Shown here one piece after another: positions 16,712-26,600 of a stretch of 64,000 nt of DNA. This DNA is from Curtobacterium pusillum (GTDB taxonomy: Bacteria > Actinomycetota > Actinomycetes > Actinomycetales > Microbacteriaceae), in the NCBI RefSeq assembly GCF_007673235.1, contig NZ_VDZH01000006.1, positions 62,001-126,000 on the forward strand, written 5' to 3'. A program made the translations under genes and the position numbers. The notes below the pieces were generated by a model. It did no database searches. It was given only the letters and a program-made list of their open reading frames with translations, and had not been told where the DNA came from. The first letter of the stretch is position 1, and every line of letters begins with the position of its first letter.

Positions 16712-17362
16712 CTACGAGCGCGACGGGAGCAGGTGGATCGCCTCCATGGCGAGCTCGGCCGCGATCGGGTCCTTCGCGAGGACCGCGTCCTTGAGCTTCG
16801 CGAGCTCGGGCAGGACCACGTCGGCCGGGATCAGCTCGGCGAGCTCCGGCACGCGGAGCTTGAACGCCAGCCCGTCCGTCGTCGACTTGCAGAGCTGCTC
16901 GAGCGAGGGGTTGCCGCAGTGGTCCGCCCACATCGAGTAGATCGCGGCGCCGTTCTGGGCGACCTCGCCCTGGTGCTGCGCCTCGACCTGCGCGGTGACG
17001 TCGTCGAGCATCTTGACGACCTTCTTGCGCTGCGCGTCGGTGAAGCGCGGGGTCGCCAGTCGGACGACGCCGCCGTAGATCACGCCGAGGGTGCGGTACG
17101 CGTCGAGCAGCTCGTCCTTCGCCGGGGCGGCGACCCGGGTGTACCGGTTCGGCGCCATCTCGATCAGTCCGGCGCGGGCGAGCTCGGCGAGGGCTTCGCG
17201 GATCGGGGTCCGGGAGACACCCAGCCAGGCGATGAGGTCGTCGTCGTTGAGGCGCTCGCCCGGCTCGAGGGTGCCGTCCATGATCGCGTCCCGGATCTTG
17301 TCCTGCACGGTGTCACGGAGGAGCTTCCGCTCGGCGGCGGGCTGCGTCGAAGGAACTGGCAT
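16712..17362 (-). CDS. GntR-family regulator, FCD type
   Basis: A 216-residue regulator: winged helix at residues about 15-75 ('DAIMDGTLEPGERLNDDDL', 'LGVSRTPIREALAELARAGL') and an all-helical FCD ligand domain in the second half ('MWADHCGNPSLEQL'). FCD regulators usually sense a carboxylated metabolite. It starts 12 nt after the MMPL exporter stop on the same strand. CACGCT ends 6 nt before its ATG and the palindrome TCACATGTGA (17375-17384) is just upstream, so it may also have its own promoter and operator. Its targets are unknown. Confidence 0.85.
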   Translation of the reverse strand: MPVPSTQPAAERKLLRDTVQDKIRDAIMDGTLEPGERLNDDDLIAWLGVSRTPIREALAELARAGLIEMAPNRYTRVAAPAKDELLDAYRTLGVIYGGVVRLATPRFTDAQRKKVVKMLDDVTAQVEAQHQGEVAQNGAAIYSMWADHCGNPSLEQLCKSTTDGLAFKLRVPELAELIPADVVLPELAKLKDAVLAKDPIAAELAMEAIHLLPSRS

Positions 17363-17374
17363 ACGCCCAGCGTG

Positions 17375-19483
17375 TCACATGTGATGGTCTGCGCGCGACA
17401 GGCGCGACGGCCACCACGCGCGCCGGCCCAGGTCGTGCGCCAGGGCGGGGACGAGCAGGGACCGGACGACGATCGTGTCGAGCAGCACGCCGAACGCCAC
17501 GACGAACGCGATCTGCACCAGGAAGAGGATCGGGATGACCCCGAGGGCCGCGAACGTCGCCGCGAGGACGACCCCCGCCGAGGTGATCACCCCACCGGTG
17601 ACGCCGAGGCCGCGGAGGACGCCCTCGTGCGGACCGTGCCGGAGGGCTTCCTCGCGGACGCGGGTCATGAGGAAGATGTTGTAGTCCACCCCCAGCGCCA
17701 CCAGGAAGACGAACGAGTAGAGCGGCACGGACGGGTCCGCCCCGGGGAATTGGAACACGTGGTCGAACACGAGGGCACCCACCCCGAGCGCCGCGGCGAA
17801 CGACACGATGACACTGCCGATCAGGACGAGCGGCGCGACGATGCTCCGGAGCAGCAGCATCAGGATGAGCAGGATCACGGCGAGCACCACGGGGATGATG
17901 AGCGTGCGGTCGCGGACGCCGGTGTCGTTCGTGTCGACGGCCGTGGCGGTGGCACCGCCGACGATCGCGTCCGGGTCCACCCGCTCGACCGCGGTGCGGA
18001 GGTCGCGGACGGTCTGCTCGGCGGCGTCGGAGTCCGCCGGGTCGGACAGGGTGGCCTCGAGCAGGACGTCGCCGCGGGAGACGGTCGGGGTCGCACCGCT
18101 GGCCTGGTCGAGGGCCACGGTTCCTGACGGGGCGTCCTTCGCCGCCGCCACGACGCTGTCCACACCGTCGACCGAGGTGATGGCGTCGGCGAGCTCGTCG
18201 ACCTTCGCCGCCGAGCCGATGACCTGCGCCGGACTGCCCGAGCCGCCCGGGAAGTGGTCGGCCAGCACGTCCTGACCGTCGCGGGCCTGCGAACTCCCGA
18301 TGACGAGGTCGCTCTGCGGCACGCCGTCGGCCTTGAGCCCGACGAGACCGGTGCCCATCGCGAGCAGCCCGACCGTGCACACGATCCAGACGACCCGGGA
18401 ACGCCGGGACACGAGCCGGCCCACCCGCGCCCAGAGCCCACGGGCATCGGGGCCGGTGAGGACGGGGTGCGCGCTGCCGTACGCCGGGCGGAGCGGCCAG
18501 AACGCCGCGCGTCGGAAGGCCAGCAGGAGTGCGGGCAGCAGGCTCAAGGCGGCCAGCAGGCTGAACGCGATGCCGATCGCCGCGACCGGACCGAGCGCCT
18601 TGTTCGAGTTGAGGTCGGAGAGCAGCAGGCAGAGGACGCCGACGATCACCGTGCCGCCCGAGGCGAGGATGGGTTCGAGACTCCCGCGCAGGGCCGCCTT
18701 CGTCGCACCCCACCCGGTGCGGTGGTCGCGGAGCGCTTCCCGGAACCGTGCCGTGTAGAGGAGCGCGTAGTCGGTCGCGGCGCCGATGACGAGGATCGAC
18801 AGGATGCCCTGCACCTGGCCGTTCACGGTCACGATGTCGGCCTTGGCGAGCCACCACACGACGAGGATCGAGGCGCACAGGGCGAAGGTCGCGGTGCCGA
18901 GCACGAGGATCGGCAGCAGCGGTGATCGGTAGACGATGATGAGGATCACGAAGACCGCGGCGAGCGCCACCCCGAGCAGGATGCCGTCGATGCCCGCGAA
19001 CGCCTCGGTCAGGTCGGCGGTGAAGCCGGCCGGGCCCGTGACGTACCCCTGCACGCCGGACGGCAGGGCGTCGTCGACGTCGGCGCGGATCGCCTCGACC
19101 GCGTCGCCGGTGTCCGCGTCCTGCGTCAGCGTGGCGACGATCTCGACCGCGTCACCGTCCTCGCTGGGGATCGCCGGGCTGACCCCCTGCACGTCGTCGC
19201 GCTTCCCGAGGTCCGCCGCCAACGTGCCAGCGGCCCGCTGGTCCGACGCAGTCAGCCCGCCGTCGCGCTCCAGCACGATGATCGCGGGCGCTCCGGATGC
19301 CTGCCGGAACTCCGACGCGCGCTCCTGCAGCTTGGTGGCGTCCGCCGAGGCGGGGAGGAACGAGGTCTGGTCGTTCGTCGAGACCTCGGAGATCTTCCCG
19401 AAGTAGGGGCCACCGACGGAGGCGATCGCGAGCCAGGCCACGATGACGAGCGCGGGGAGGACGATGCGGAGGAAGCGGGACAC
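17375..19483 (-). CDS. MMPL/RND-family membrane exporter
   Basis: A 702-residue transporter with the twofold MMPL layout: an N-terminal membrane helix ('FLRIVLPALVIVAWLAIASV'), a large external loop, five or six helices with the conserved 'GAATDYALLYTARFREAL' (about residues 225-242), a second external loop, and a second bundle with 'VALGVDYNIFLMTRVREEAL'. Family members export lipids, drugs or peptides using the proton gradient. The GTG start has TACGCT 7 nt upstream, a leaderless pattern. The divergent MarR gene and the palindrome between them point to substrate-induced export. Confidence 0.9.
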   Translation of the reverse strand: MSRFLRIVLPALVIVAWLAIASVGGPYFGKISEVSTNDQTSFLPASADATKLQERASEFRQASGAPAIIVLERDGGLTASDQRAAGTLAADLGKRDDVQGVSPAIPSEDGDAVEIVATLTQDADTGDAVEAIRADVDDALPSGVQGYVTGPAGFTADLTEAFAGIDGILLGVALAAVFVILIIVYRSPLLPILVLGTATFALCASILVVWWLAKADIVTVNGQVQGILSILVIGAATDYALLYTARFREALRDHRTGWGATKAALRGSLEPILASGGTVIVGVLCLLLSDLNSNKALGPVAAIGIAFSLLAALSLLPALLLAFRRAAFWPLRPAYGSAHPVLTGPDARGLWARVGRLVSRRSRVVWIVCTVGLLAMGTGLVGLKADGVPQSDLVIGSSQARDGQDVLADHFPGGSGSPAQVIGSAAKVDELADAITSVDGVDSVVAAAKDAPSGTVALDQASGATPTVSRGDVLLEATLSDPADSDAAEQTVRDLRTAVERVDPDAIVGGATATAVDTNDTGVRDRTLIIPVVLAVILLILMLLLRSIVAPLVLIGSVIVSFAAALGVGALVFDHVFQFPGADPSVPLYSFVFLVALGVDYNIFLMTRVREEALRHGPHEGVLRGLGVTGGVITSAGVVLAATFAALGVIPILFLVQIAFVVAFGVLLDTIVVRSLLVPALAHDLGRRAWWPSRLSRADHHM

Positions 19484-19490
19484 GACCGTG

Positions 19491-19553
19491 AGCGTACTCC
19501 AATAGTCAGCATGCTGATTACTAGACGAGCCGCAGGAGCCCCGCCCGTAGACT
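19491..19553. promoter_or_regulatory. Divergent MMPL/MarR promoter with MarR-type operator
   Basis: The perfect 12-bp palindrome TCAGCATGCTGA (19506-19517) is flanked by TAG and TTACTA. It lies between two leaderless-type -10 elements: TACGCT for the exporter (minus strand, 19496-19491) and TAGACT for the MarR gene (19548-19553). One bound MarR dimer could control the exporter promoter closely. Confidence 0.6.
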
Positions 19554-19559
19554 CCATCC

Positions 19560-19973
19560 ATGCGCGACACCCCCGACGGATGGCCACTCGGCCGTCTCCT
19601 GTCGGCAGCGGCACGGGCGGTCGAACGAGACTGGGACGAGCGGCTCCGGGCCATCGGGCTCCCCCACGCGGCGCTCATCGCGATCGACATCCTCATCCGC
19701 ACGGGCCCGACCGGCGCCGACACCCTCGCCCGCACCGCCCGCGTGCAGCCGCAGACGATGTCACGGACGCTCGAGCGCATGGAACGGGACGGCCTGGTCG
19801 AGCGCTCCCCGCACCCCGCCGACCGCCGCCGTCGGATCGTCACCGTGACGGAGCACGGTCGCGGGGCCTGGGAGACGGCCCGGCACATCGAGCGCGACGT
19901 CCTGCCGGACGACCCGGCGCTGCGTGAGGCACTGACCGCCCTGCTCGCGCGCGGGGACAGCAAGCCGAACTGA
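19560..19973 (+). CDS. MarR-family regulator
   Basis: A 137-residue winged-helix protein. The recognition helix and wing are in 'ARTARVQPQTMSRTLERMER' and 'DGLVERSPHPADRRRRIVTV' (residues about 60-100), the classical MarR D-x-R-R wing. It would dimerise and repress the divergent MMPL exporter and itself until a small molecule binds. The ATG has TAGACT exactly 6 nt upstream and no ribosome-binding site, so a leaderless mRNA is likely. The candidate operator is the palindrome at 19506. Confidence 0.88.
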   Translation: MRDTPDGWPLGRLLSAAARAVERDWDERLRAIGLPHAALIAIDILIRTGPTGADTLARTARVQPQTMSRTLERMERDGLVERSPHPADRRRRIVTVTEHGRGAWETARHIERDVLPDDPALREALTALLARGDSKPN

Positions 19974-20052
19974 TCACCTAGCGTTTGATATACATCATGT
20001 CGTAGACTGGCCGCGTCGGCAGCAGGACCGACCCGACCCGCCAGGAGCCCCG

Positions 20053-21120
20053 ATGTCCGAGCGCCGCGCCGCCCGTCAGGCCGCCGAAGCAGCAGAAGCC
20101 GCCGCAGCCGCACCGATCGACGCACCGAAGCGGAAGCGCAAGCGGCCGTTCCTCGTCGCACTCATCGCCTCGCTCGGCTCGCTCGTCGGCATCGCCGCGG
20201 TGGTCGCCGTCGTCGCGAGCGTCTTCGTCGGCGGTCTCGCCCGCAGCTACGACGCCGGCAAGGACGTCATCGCGGACCCGTTCCCGACCGGTTCCCGCCC
20301 CGCACCGTCAGCGGGCGCGCAGAACATCCTGCTCATCGGCTCGGACTCGCGATCGAACTACAACCCCGACGGCGACCACCAGAAGCTCGACATCGGCGGC
20401 CGCTCCGACACCCTGATGCTCGCGCACGTCCCGGCCGACCGGACGGGCGTGTACCTCATGTCGATCATGCGTGACTCGTGGGTCGACGTCCCCGGTCACG
20501 GCATGGCCAAGATGAACGCCGCGTACGCGTGGGGCGGCGTCCCGCTGACGGTGCAGACCGTCGAGCGGCTCCTCGACGTCCGGATCGACCACGTCGCCGA
20601 GATCGACTTCGAGGGCTTCAAGGACATGACGGACGCCCTCGGTGGCGTCACGGTGGACTCGCCCAAGGCGTTCGAGGCCCGGGGACACACGTACGCGGCC
20701 GGTGCGAACCGCCTCGACGGCGATGCCGCCCTGGCGTTCGTCCGCGAGCGCTACTCCTTCGCCGACGCCGACTACACGCGTGTGCAGAACCAGCAGGCGT
20801 TCATGCGCGGCATCCTCGACGGCGTCCTCTCGAAGGGCACGATCACGAATCCCGGTCGCATCCAGGACTTCGTGACGGTGACGAGCAAGTACCTGTCCGT
20901 CGACGAGGGCCTGACCTTCCAGACACTCGTCGGCCTCGGATGGTCGTTGCGCGACGTCCGCCCGTCCGACCTCAGCACGTTCACGATGCCCACCGCGGGC
21001 ACGGGGACGTCCCCGGACGGCCAGTCCATCGTCAACGTGAACACCCTCGCGGTGCAGTCGCTGTCACAGGCGCTCCGATCCGACGACGTGCCGGAGTGGC
21101 TGCAGGAGAACCCGCAGTAG
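20053..21120 (+). CDS. LytR-CpsA-Psr (LCP) family protein
   Basis: A 355-residue LCP protein: basic cytoplasmic start, one membrane helix ('VALIASLGSLVGIAAVVAVV', about residues 36-56), then the catalytic domain with 'NILLIGSDSRSN', 'RSDTLMLAHV', 'SIMRDSWVDVPG' and 'ALAFVRERY', carrying the Asp/Arg residues that hold the polyprenyl phosphate. It ends after the LCP domain and has no LytR_C, unlike the protein at 8808. CAGGAG precedes the ATG. An AT-rich stretch around 19983-20008 (TTTGATATACATCATG, TAGACT) is a possible promoter. A strong terminator follows. Confidence 0.9.
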   Translation: MSERRAARQAAEAAEAAAAAPIDAPKRKRKRPFLVALIASLGSLVGIAAVVAVVASVFVGGLARSYDAGKDVIADPFPTGSRPAPSAGAQNILLIGSDSRSNYNPDGDHQKLDIGGRSDTLMLAHVPADRTGVYLMSIMRDSWVDVPGHGMAKMNAAYAWGGVPLTVQTVERLLDVRIDHVAEIDFEGFKDMTDALGGVTVDSPKAFEARGHTYAAGANRLDGDAALAFVRERYSFADADYTRVQNQQAFMRGILDGVLSKGTITNPGRIQDFVTVTSKYLSVDEGLTFQTLVGLGWSLRDVRPSDLSTFTMPTAGTGTSPDGQSIVNVNTLAVQSLSQALRSDDVPEWLQENPQ

Positions 21121-21143
21121 AGCCTCGGTAGCCCGTACGACGA

Positions 21144-21175
21144 CAACGCCCCGCGACCGAGGTCGCGGGGCGTTG
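21144..21175. terminator. Hairpin terminator between convergent LCP and Rpf genes
   Basis: A 15-bp perfect stem (CAACGCCCCGCGACC with its complement) closes on a GA loop. It lies 24 nt after the LCP stop codon and 22 nt beyond the Rpf stop codon, so it can serve both genes. There is no long T-tract. Confidence 0.8.
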
Positions 21176-21196
21176 CTGCACGGATCGCCGGAGCGA

Positions 21197-21991
<795 letters not shown>

Positions 21992-22035
21992 CTACCCATC
22001 GATGCTATGTACCCCGGCGGTGAACCTGTACGCGT

Positions 22036-22078
22036 CGATCGCCGCGTGCGCGGCGATCGCGGCGTACCCGGGTACGCC
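22036..22078. other. Two adjacent perfect dyads upstream of the Rpf promoter
   Basis: CGATCGCCGCG/CGCGGCGATCG (22036-22059, TG centre) is followed by the 18-bp palindrome GGCGTACCCGGGTACGCC (22061-22078). They lie upstream of the Rpf promoter and beside the rlmC 3' end. They could be protein-binding sites or hairpins ending an upstream transcript. Confidence 0.4.
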
Positions 22079-22100
22079 ACCTTGGCAGTTCCCTGGCAAT

Positions 22101-22146
22101 GACGGCCTGGAGGAACGTGGCGGCGGTGATCCGCGCCTCCCGTCCG
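22101..22146. repeat. Degenerate copy of the stop-proximal element
   Basis: The left arm GACGGCCTGGAGGAACGTGG and the right arm CGCGCCTCCCGTCCG match the family, but several centre bases do not pair. It ends 9 nt beyond the rlmC stop codon. Confidence 0.6.
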
Positions 22147-22155
22147 CCGTCCTGG

Positions 22156-23307
22156 TCACCTCCGGGACAGCAGCGTGACCGCTTCCAGGTGCCCCGTCTG
22201 CGGGAACATGTCGAGCACGCGCGCGCGCCGCAGGCGCAGCGACGGCATGCGCGCGAGGTCCTTCGCCAACGTCACCGGGTTGCAGCTGGAGTAGACCACG
22301 TGCTGGACGTCGGACTCCTCGAGCCACGTCGACAGCGTCTCGCCGATCCCGCGCCGCGGCGGGTTCACCACGACGAGTTCCGGGAGCACCTCGGGACGGG
22401 ATCGGAGCGCGTGCTCGGTCGCGTCGTCGGCGGCGAACCGGACCCCCTCGAGCCCGGCCTCGCGCGCGGACTGCTTCGCGGACCGGATCGCCTCACGGCT
22501 GGTCTCGATCCCCGTCACCGAGCGCCCCGGACGCGCGGCGTGCAGGGCGAACCCGCCGACGCCGCAGTACAGGTCCCACATCGAGGCGGGCGACACCTCG
22601 TCGATCCACGCCGACGCCTGCGCGTACAGCTGTGTCGCCACGGTCGTGTTGGTCTGGAAGAAGCTCTGCGGTCGCAGGTGCATCGTGACGTCGCCGAGCC
22701 GCATCGACAGGGTCTCCTGGTCGGTGAGCACGACCTCGCGCTCGCCTTCGGTCACGGCCTTGTGCTCGGGCAGCAGGTTCGCGGTGACGACGACCGCGTT
22801 CGGCAACACGCGCTGCAGTGCCCCGAGCTGCTGCCGGAGCCGTGGGAGCTGCCCCTCCGAGCGCAGGACGAACCGGACCATGAGCTCCCCGTCGGGCGAC
22901 TCGGTCACGAGCACGTACTTCAGCTCACCCCGGCGTGCGGCGACGTCGTACGGGATGAGGCCGGCGTCGCTGATGAAGTCGGCCAGGACGGGCAGCGCCT
23001 GCTGGATGCCCGGGGTGCAGATCCCGCAGTGCCGCAGGTCGACCCCGCGCTGCCGGTGGTCGAGGATCCCCACCGTCGGCTGCTGGACCGTCCCGCCGAC
23101 GACCATCTTCGCCTTGTTGCGGTACGCCGACTCGGGGCTCGTGATGGCCGGGAGCCACTCGACGCCGCCCGGGCCACCCGACGCCTCCACCGCGTCGTGC
23201 AGGAGCTCGCGCGTGCGGAGTTCCTTGTCCAGGACCTGCTCGGCGTACGGCTGCCCCATGAGCGTGCACGATCGGCACACCCCGCGGTCGAAGTAGTCGC
23301 ACTGCAT
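22156..23307 (-). CDS. rlmC: 23S rRNA (uracil-C5)-methyltransferase, RlmC type
   Basis: A 383-residue SAM-dependent RNA methyltransferase that closely follows E. coli RlmC (m5U747 of 23S rRNA) throughout. It begins MQCDYFDRGVCRSC, supplying cysteines of the 4Fe-4S cluster with a further pair in 'HCGICTPG'. Later come 'RNKAKMVV', 'RGELKYVLVTES', 'RPQSFFQTN', the SAM site 'MWDLYCGVGGFALH', 'VVNPPRRGIG' and the catalytic 'YSSCNPVTLAKDL'. The ATG at 23307 was chosen because it matches the family start; an upstream extension would lack similarity. It follows the glycosyltransferase operon by 26 bp on the same strand. Confidence 0.92.
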   Translation of the reverse strand: MQCDYFDRGVCRSCTLMGQPYAEQVLDKELRTRELLHDAVEASGGPGGVEWLPAITSPESAYRNKAKMVVGGTVQQPTVGILDHRQRGVDLRHCGICTPGIQQALPVLADFISDAGLIPYDVAARRGELKYVLVTESPDGELMVRFVLRSEGQLPRLRQQLGALQRVLPNAVVVTANLLPEHKAVTEGEREVVLTDQETLSMRLGDVTMHLRPQSFFQTNTTVATQLYAQASAWIDEVSPASMWDLYCGVGGFALHAARPGRSVTGIETSREAIRSAKQSAREAGLEGVRFAADDATEHALRSRPEVLPELVVVNPPRRGIGETLSTWLEESDVQHVVYSSCNPVTLAKDLARMPSLRLRRARVLDMFPQTGHLEAVTLLSRR

Positions 23308-23333
23308 GGCCGAGTCAGGATACGGCAGCCGCG

Positions 23334-24314
23334 TCAGCCAGCGCGCACGCGAGGGGGCTCCGCCCAACGCGACCACGCGGCCCGACACACGTCATCGGCA
23401 CGCGCAGCCAGTTCGCGCATCGCCGCTGAATCCGCCGACGTCGCCGCGGTGATCGCTCCGCACCAGGACGCCACAGAGTCCGATGCCAGGTACCGGTCGT
23501 CCGGGTAGAGGTCGGCGATGCTCGACCCCGCCGGACCGATCGCAGGCGTCCCGAGTTCGAGGGAACGGATCGCGATCCCGGACTGGAAGAACCGCTTGTA
23601 GGGCACGAGCACGGCATCAGCAGTCGCCATCAGGTCGTCGAGGCGTTCTTCGGACACGAACTCGTCCGTGACGGACCACCCTTCGACCGCAGGCCACCGC
23701 CGCCCGATGATCTCCAACCGGTGGGTCGCACCGAGCTGTGCGCCGATCTCGGCGAGCAGCTCGAGGTCTCGATCCGGCTTGAACTGCCCCAGGACCCGCA
23801 CCACCGGACGCGCGTCGGCTGCCCGAACCCGCGGCACCTCGGCCCGCGGGACGACCGGGTGCGGCAACAACACCGGTACGAGATCGGGGCAGTCCGCCGC
23901 GAGGGCCTCTGCCGCGGCAGCACTGTGCACGACGAGTTCGACTCTCCGGGCGACTGCACCCACCCGGCGCGATCGTTCGCCGTAGCCACGAGCGCGTACG
24001 AGCGGACGGGGGTCGTGCACGATGAGTGCCGAATCGACACGACGGCCGAGCACGAGGCGCATGAGCAGACGGTCGAGGTGGCCGAGCACCGGCCAGGTCA
24101 CGATGACCCGAGCCCCGGTGCGGCGAGCCGACCAGAGCGCAGCGACGTAGCGGCGCACCCAGTCGAGTCCCGAGCCGCCGGCGACACTGGGTTCGTCGAC
24201 GTGCACGATCGACACCGCGCCCCCCGAGGCGCCGATGGCGGCGACGAGTCCAGCACTGTAGTGCCGGAGGGCGCCGCCGAGCGTGTTGACCACGACGACG
24301 TCCTGCGCCGTCAC
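23334..24314 (-). CDS. Glycosyltransferase (GT-B type), third gene of the cluster
   Basis: A 326-residue protein with the two-domain pattern of a GT-B glycosyltransferase. The C-terminal donor domain shows 'RPVVRVLGQFKPDRDLELL' (about 175-195), 'DEFVSEERLDDLMATADAVL', 'VPYKRFFQSG' and 'ELGTPAIGP' (about 245-285). The N-terminal part includes 'IVTWPVLGHLDRLLMRL'. It would transfer a sugar during surface polysaccharide synthesis. Its GTG start overlaps the TGA of the preceding glycosyltransferase as GTGA, so the three genes are translationally coupled. Donor and acceptor are unknown. Confidence 0.75.
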   Translation of the reverse strand: MTAQDVVVVNTLGGALRHYSAGLVAAIGASGGAVSIVHVDEPSVAGGSGLDWVRRYVAALWSARRTGARVIVTWPVLGHLDRLLMRLVLGRRVDSALIVHDPRPLVRARGYGERSRRVGAVARRVELVVHSAAAAEALAADCPDLVPVLLPHPVVPRAEVPRVRAADARPVVRVLGQFKPDRDLELLAEIGAQLGATHRLEIIGRRWPAVEGWSVTDEFVSEERLDDLMATADAVLVPYKRFFQSGIAIRSLELGTPAIGPAGSSIADLYPDDRYLASDSVASWCGAITAATSADSAAMRELAARADDVCRAAWSRWAEPPRVRAG

Positions 24315-25438
24315 CGGTGCACCGGGACGGGCCTGGTCGCCATGTCGGCGACGAGTCGCGCGCTCGTGCCGTGCAGCCATGCGTCGGCGACCAGACGGCC
24401 ATCGGTTTCGGGCAGTGAAGCACGGACCTGGTCGCGATCGAGTGGCGCCCGGAGTGCGCGTACCAACGCTCTCGACAGACGACCCGGGAACGACGTTCCC
24501 GCGTGGTCGAGCACGACGTGGCCGTGGTCGTGCAGCCACGGCGCCAGTCCGGTCTGCGTTGTCGTGACGACCGTGAGTCCGGCGGCGAGGGCCTCCTTGA
24601 TCGGCAGGCCGATCTGTTCTCTCCAGCGACCGTCCGGGACGGACGGTGCCGCCAGGACGGAACCAGCCTGGAGGATCGTGGCGGCCTCGGCGTGCGGCAA
24701 CCGCCCGACGACGTGGCGGCTCGACGGCGACTCAGCAGCCCACGACGCAGCCTCGGCCTGCAGCGGTCCGGGGCCGACCATGACGAGACGCGCCCCGGGA
24801 ACCATCGTCTCCGCGATCGTCCACGCGCGCATGAGCTCGCGAACGCCCTTGCGTTCCTCCATCGCACCGACGAACACGCACGTGAGCGGCGCCGGCTTCG
24901 CGGCCGTCGCCGTCGGAGGCGGCAGCTCCGTGGTCGTGGCCTGCTCGATGCCCGCCGTGAACGGCAGGTACGCGTAGGCGGCGCGGGCCGCGTCGCTCGC
25001 GAAGGCGATGCGGTCGATCGTCAGGCGTGCGGTCGCACCGATGATCGTCGCGACCGAGTTCACCACCCAGGCGGGTGCTCCACGGCGACCACCGACCAGC
25101 GTCGCGAGGTCGTTGTTCTCCATCGCGTACGTCACCACCCGGTGCTTCCGCCAGCGGAGTGCACCCGCCGCCTTGAACCCGACCACGAGCGCGAGGTGCT
25201 TCAACCAGAACCGCATCCACAGCGGTTCCGGGACCTCCAGCGTCCGGGCCGTGGTGGTGAGGAACGACCGGAGCGCGGCACCGAGGCTGACCCGGCGGAT
25301 GCCGTCCGCCAGCGCGGTGCCGGCAAGGTCGTAGTTCGCCCCCAGGTACAGCAGCTCCGCGGGGGTGCCGAGCCGGTGTCGCTCGATGTGCGCAGCCCGC
25401 AGCTCGGGCACGATGCGCATGCTCGCGACTCCGCTCAT
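24311..25438 (-). CDS. Glycosyltransferase family 4 protein
   Basis: A 375-residue GT4-type enzyme. The donor-binding half starts near residue 190: 'CVFVGAMEERKGVRELMRAW', 'LVMVGPGPLQAEA', 'GRLPHAEAATILQAGSVLAA', 'PSVPDGRWREQIGLPIKEAL' and 'AAGLTVVTTTQTGL', with the E-x7-E-like pattern of retaining GTs. The N-terminal acceptor half contains 'VVTYAMENNDLATLVGGRRG'. Start and stop overlap both neighbours (ATGA at the start, GTGA at the end). Probably cytoplasmic or peripheral on the membrane, in exopolysaccharide assembly; the sugar is unknown. Confidence 0.82.
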   Translation of the reverse strand: MSGVASMRIVPELRAAHIERHRLGTPAELLYLGANYDLAGTALADGIRRVSLGAALRSFLTTTARTLEVPEPLWMRFWLKHLALVVGFKAAGALRWRKHRVVTYAMENNDLATLVGGRRGAPAWVVNSVATIIGATARLTIDRIAFASDAARAAYAYLPFTAGIEQATTTELPPPTATAAKPAPLTCVFVGAMEERKGVRELMRAWTIAETMVPGARLVMVGPGPLQAEAASWAAESPSSRHVVGRLPHAEAATILQAGSVLAAPSVPDGRWREQIGLPIKEALAAGLTVVTTTQTGLAPWLHDHGHVVLDHAGTSFPGRLSRALVRALRAPLDRDQVRASLPETDGRLVADAWLHGTSARLVADMATRPVPVHR

Positions 25439-26577
25439 CGTGCGACCTCCTGCATCTGCTCGCGCTCGATACCGGCCTCGTCGCTGATGACCGCCGCGTA
25501 GGCATCGCAGACGTCGATCCACGTGTACGCGGTCCGCGCACGGTCGAGGACCTGGTTCCGGATCACGAGCTGCTCGTGCGGGTCCTCGAGCATCGCGATC
25601 ACGTTGTCAGCAATCGCATCGGGGTCCGGCTGCACGAAGCGGGCGCTCGTCCCGGCGAGGACCTCACGGTTGTAGACCGTGTCGCGCGCAACCGTCGGCG
25701 CACCGCAGTGCATCGCCTGCACCAACGCCGGGTTCGTCCCGCCGACGCTGTGCCCGTGGAAGTACGCCCCCGCGTGCTGCCACAACGCGAAGAGACGGTC
25801 GTCGTCGGACACGTGACCGAGCCAGTGCACGTTCGGGTCCGCGTCGGCGAGGGCCTTCGCCCAGTCGTCGAGTTCGCCACCGTAGCCGGTGGACCCGACG
25901 ATCACGACCGGGTGCCTCGCGGCGATCCGCTCGGCAGCGACGAGGAACTCGGGAACGGTGTTCTCCGGCACGAACCGTGCCACCACCAAGGCGAACGGCG
26001 TGTCCTCGAGGTGCGCGTCAGCAGCGTGCAGGGGCAGGTCGACCGTCTCGGTGCCGCCGTACGGGATCATCACACCGGTCTCGTCGAACTCGCGTCGCCA
26101 GTAGTCACCGATCGCATCGGCGTCGAACACGAGCCGGTCGGCGTACCGGGCCGTGAAGCGGGCACCGGACTTGAAGACGAACCTCGCGAGCCGACCCCAC
26201 TTCGCCCGCTGCCACTCGATGCCGTCCACGTTCACCACGGTCGGGATCCCGGCGAGCTTCAGGAGTGGGAGCCAGAAGCCGTTCGCGCAGTTCATCACGA
26301 GCGCGACGTCCGGGCGACGACGGATCGTGTCGAGGACCGCGGTGAGGCCGTAGCTCAGGGTCGACAACGACTTGGACTCCAGACCACGGGTCGTCCGACG
26401 GGTGACGCGCTCGTCGAGGGTCGGGTCCTCGAGCCGCTCCTGCCCCGGACGGCCGTACACCGTCACGTCCCAACCCTCGTCCGCCAAGTGCGGAGCGACG
26501 TGCCGCACCGCCGTCTCGAACCCGCCGTAGTACGACGGGTACCCACGCGTCCCGATGATCGCCACGTGCTTCGTCAT
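25435..26577 (-). CDS. Glycosyltransferase family 4, DUF1972/rhamnosyltransferase type
   Basis: A 380-residue enzyme opening with 'VAIIGTRGYPSYYGGFETAV' (residues 4-23), the signature of the DUF1972 group of rhamnosyl- and related transferases, followed by 'NVDGIEWQRAKWGRLARF' (about 118-135). The donor half has 'ALVVARFVPENTVPEFLVAA', 'GSTGYGGELDDW' and 'HGHSVGGTNPALVQAM' near 290. It is the first gene of a three-gene operon. CGGAG precedes the ATG. An inverted repeat lies in its upstream region at 26601. The likely role is committed sugar transfer for a surface glycan; inference. Confidence 0.88.
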   Translation of the reverse strand: MTKHVAIIGTRGYPSYYGGFETAVRHVAPHLADEGWDVTVYGRPGQERLEDPTLDERVTRRTTRGLESKSLSTLSYGLTAVLDTIRRRPDVALVMNCANGFWLPLLKLAGIPTVVNVDGIEWQRAKWGRLARFVFKSGARFTARYADRLVFDADAIGDYWRREFDETGVMIPYGGTETVDLPLHAADAHLEDTPFALVVARFVPENTVPEFLVAAERIAARHPVVIVGSTGYGGELDDWAKALADADPNVHWLGHVSDDDRLFALWQHAGAYFHGHSVGGTNPALVQAMHCGAPTVARDTVYNREVLAGTSARFVQPDPDAIADNVIAMLEDPHEQLVIRNQVLDRARTAYTWIDVCDAYAAVISDEAGIEREQMQEVAR

Positions 26578-26600
26578 GGTTGCTCCGTTTCCCTGCTCAT

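Noticed and set aside
17375-17384. TCACATGTGA palindrome as a defined GntR operator
   Set aside because: It includes the MMPL stop codon and is short; kept only as a remark in the GntR entry because nothing else supports it.
23307-23388. N-terminal extension of RlmC
   Set aside because: The RlmC family begins directly at the MQC cysteine region; the extra 27 residues would be unrelated Arg-rich sequence.
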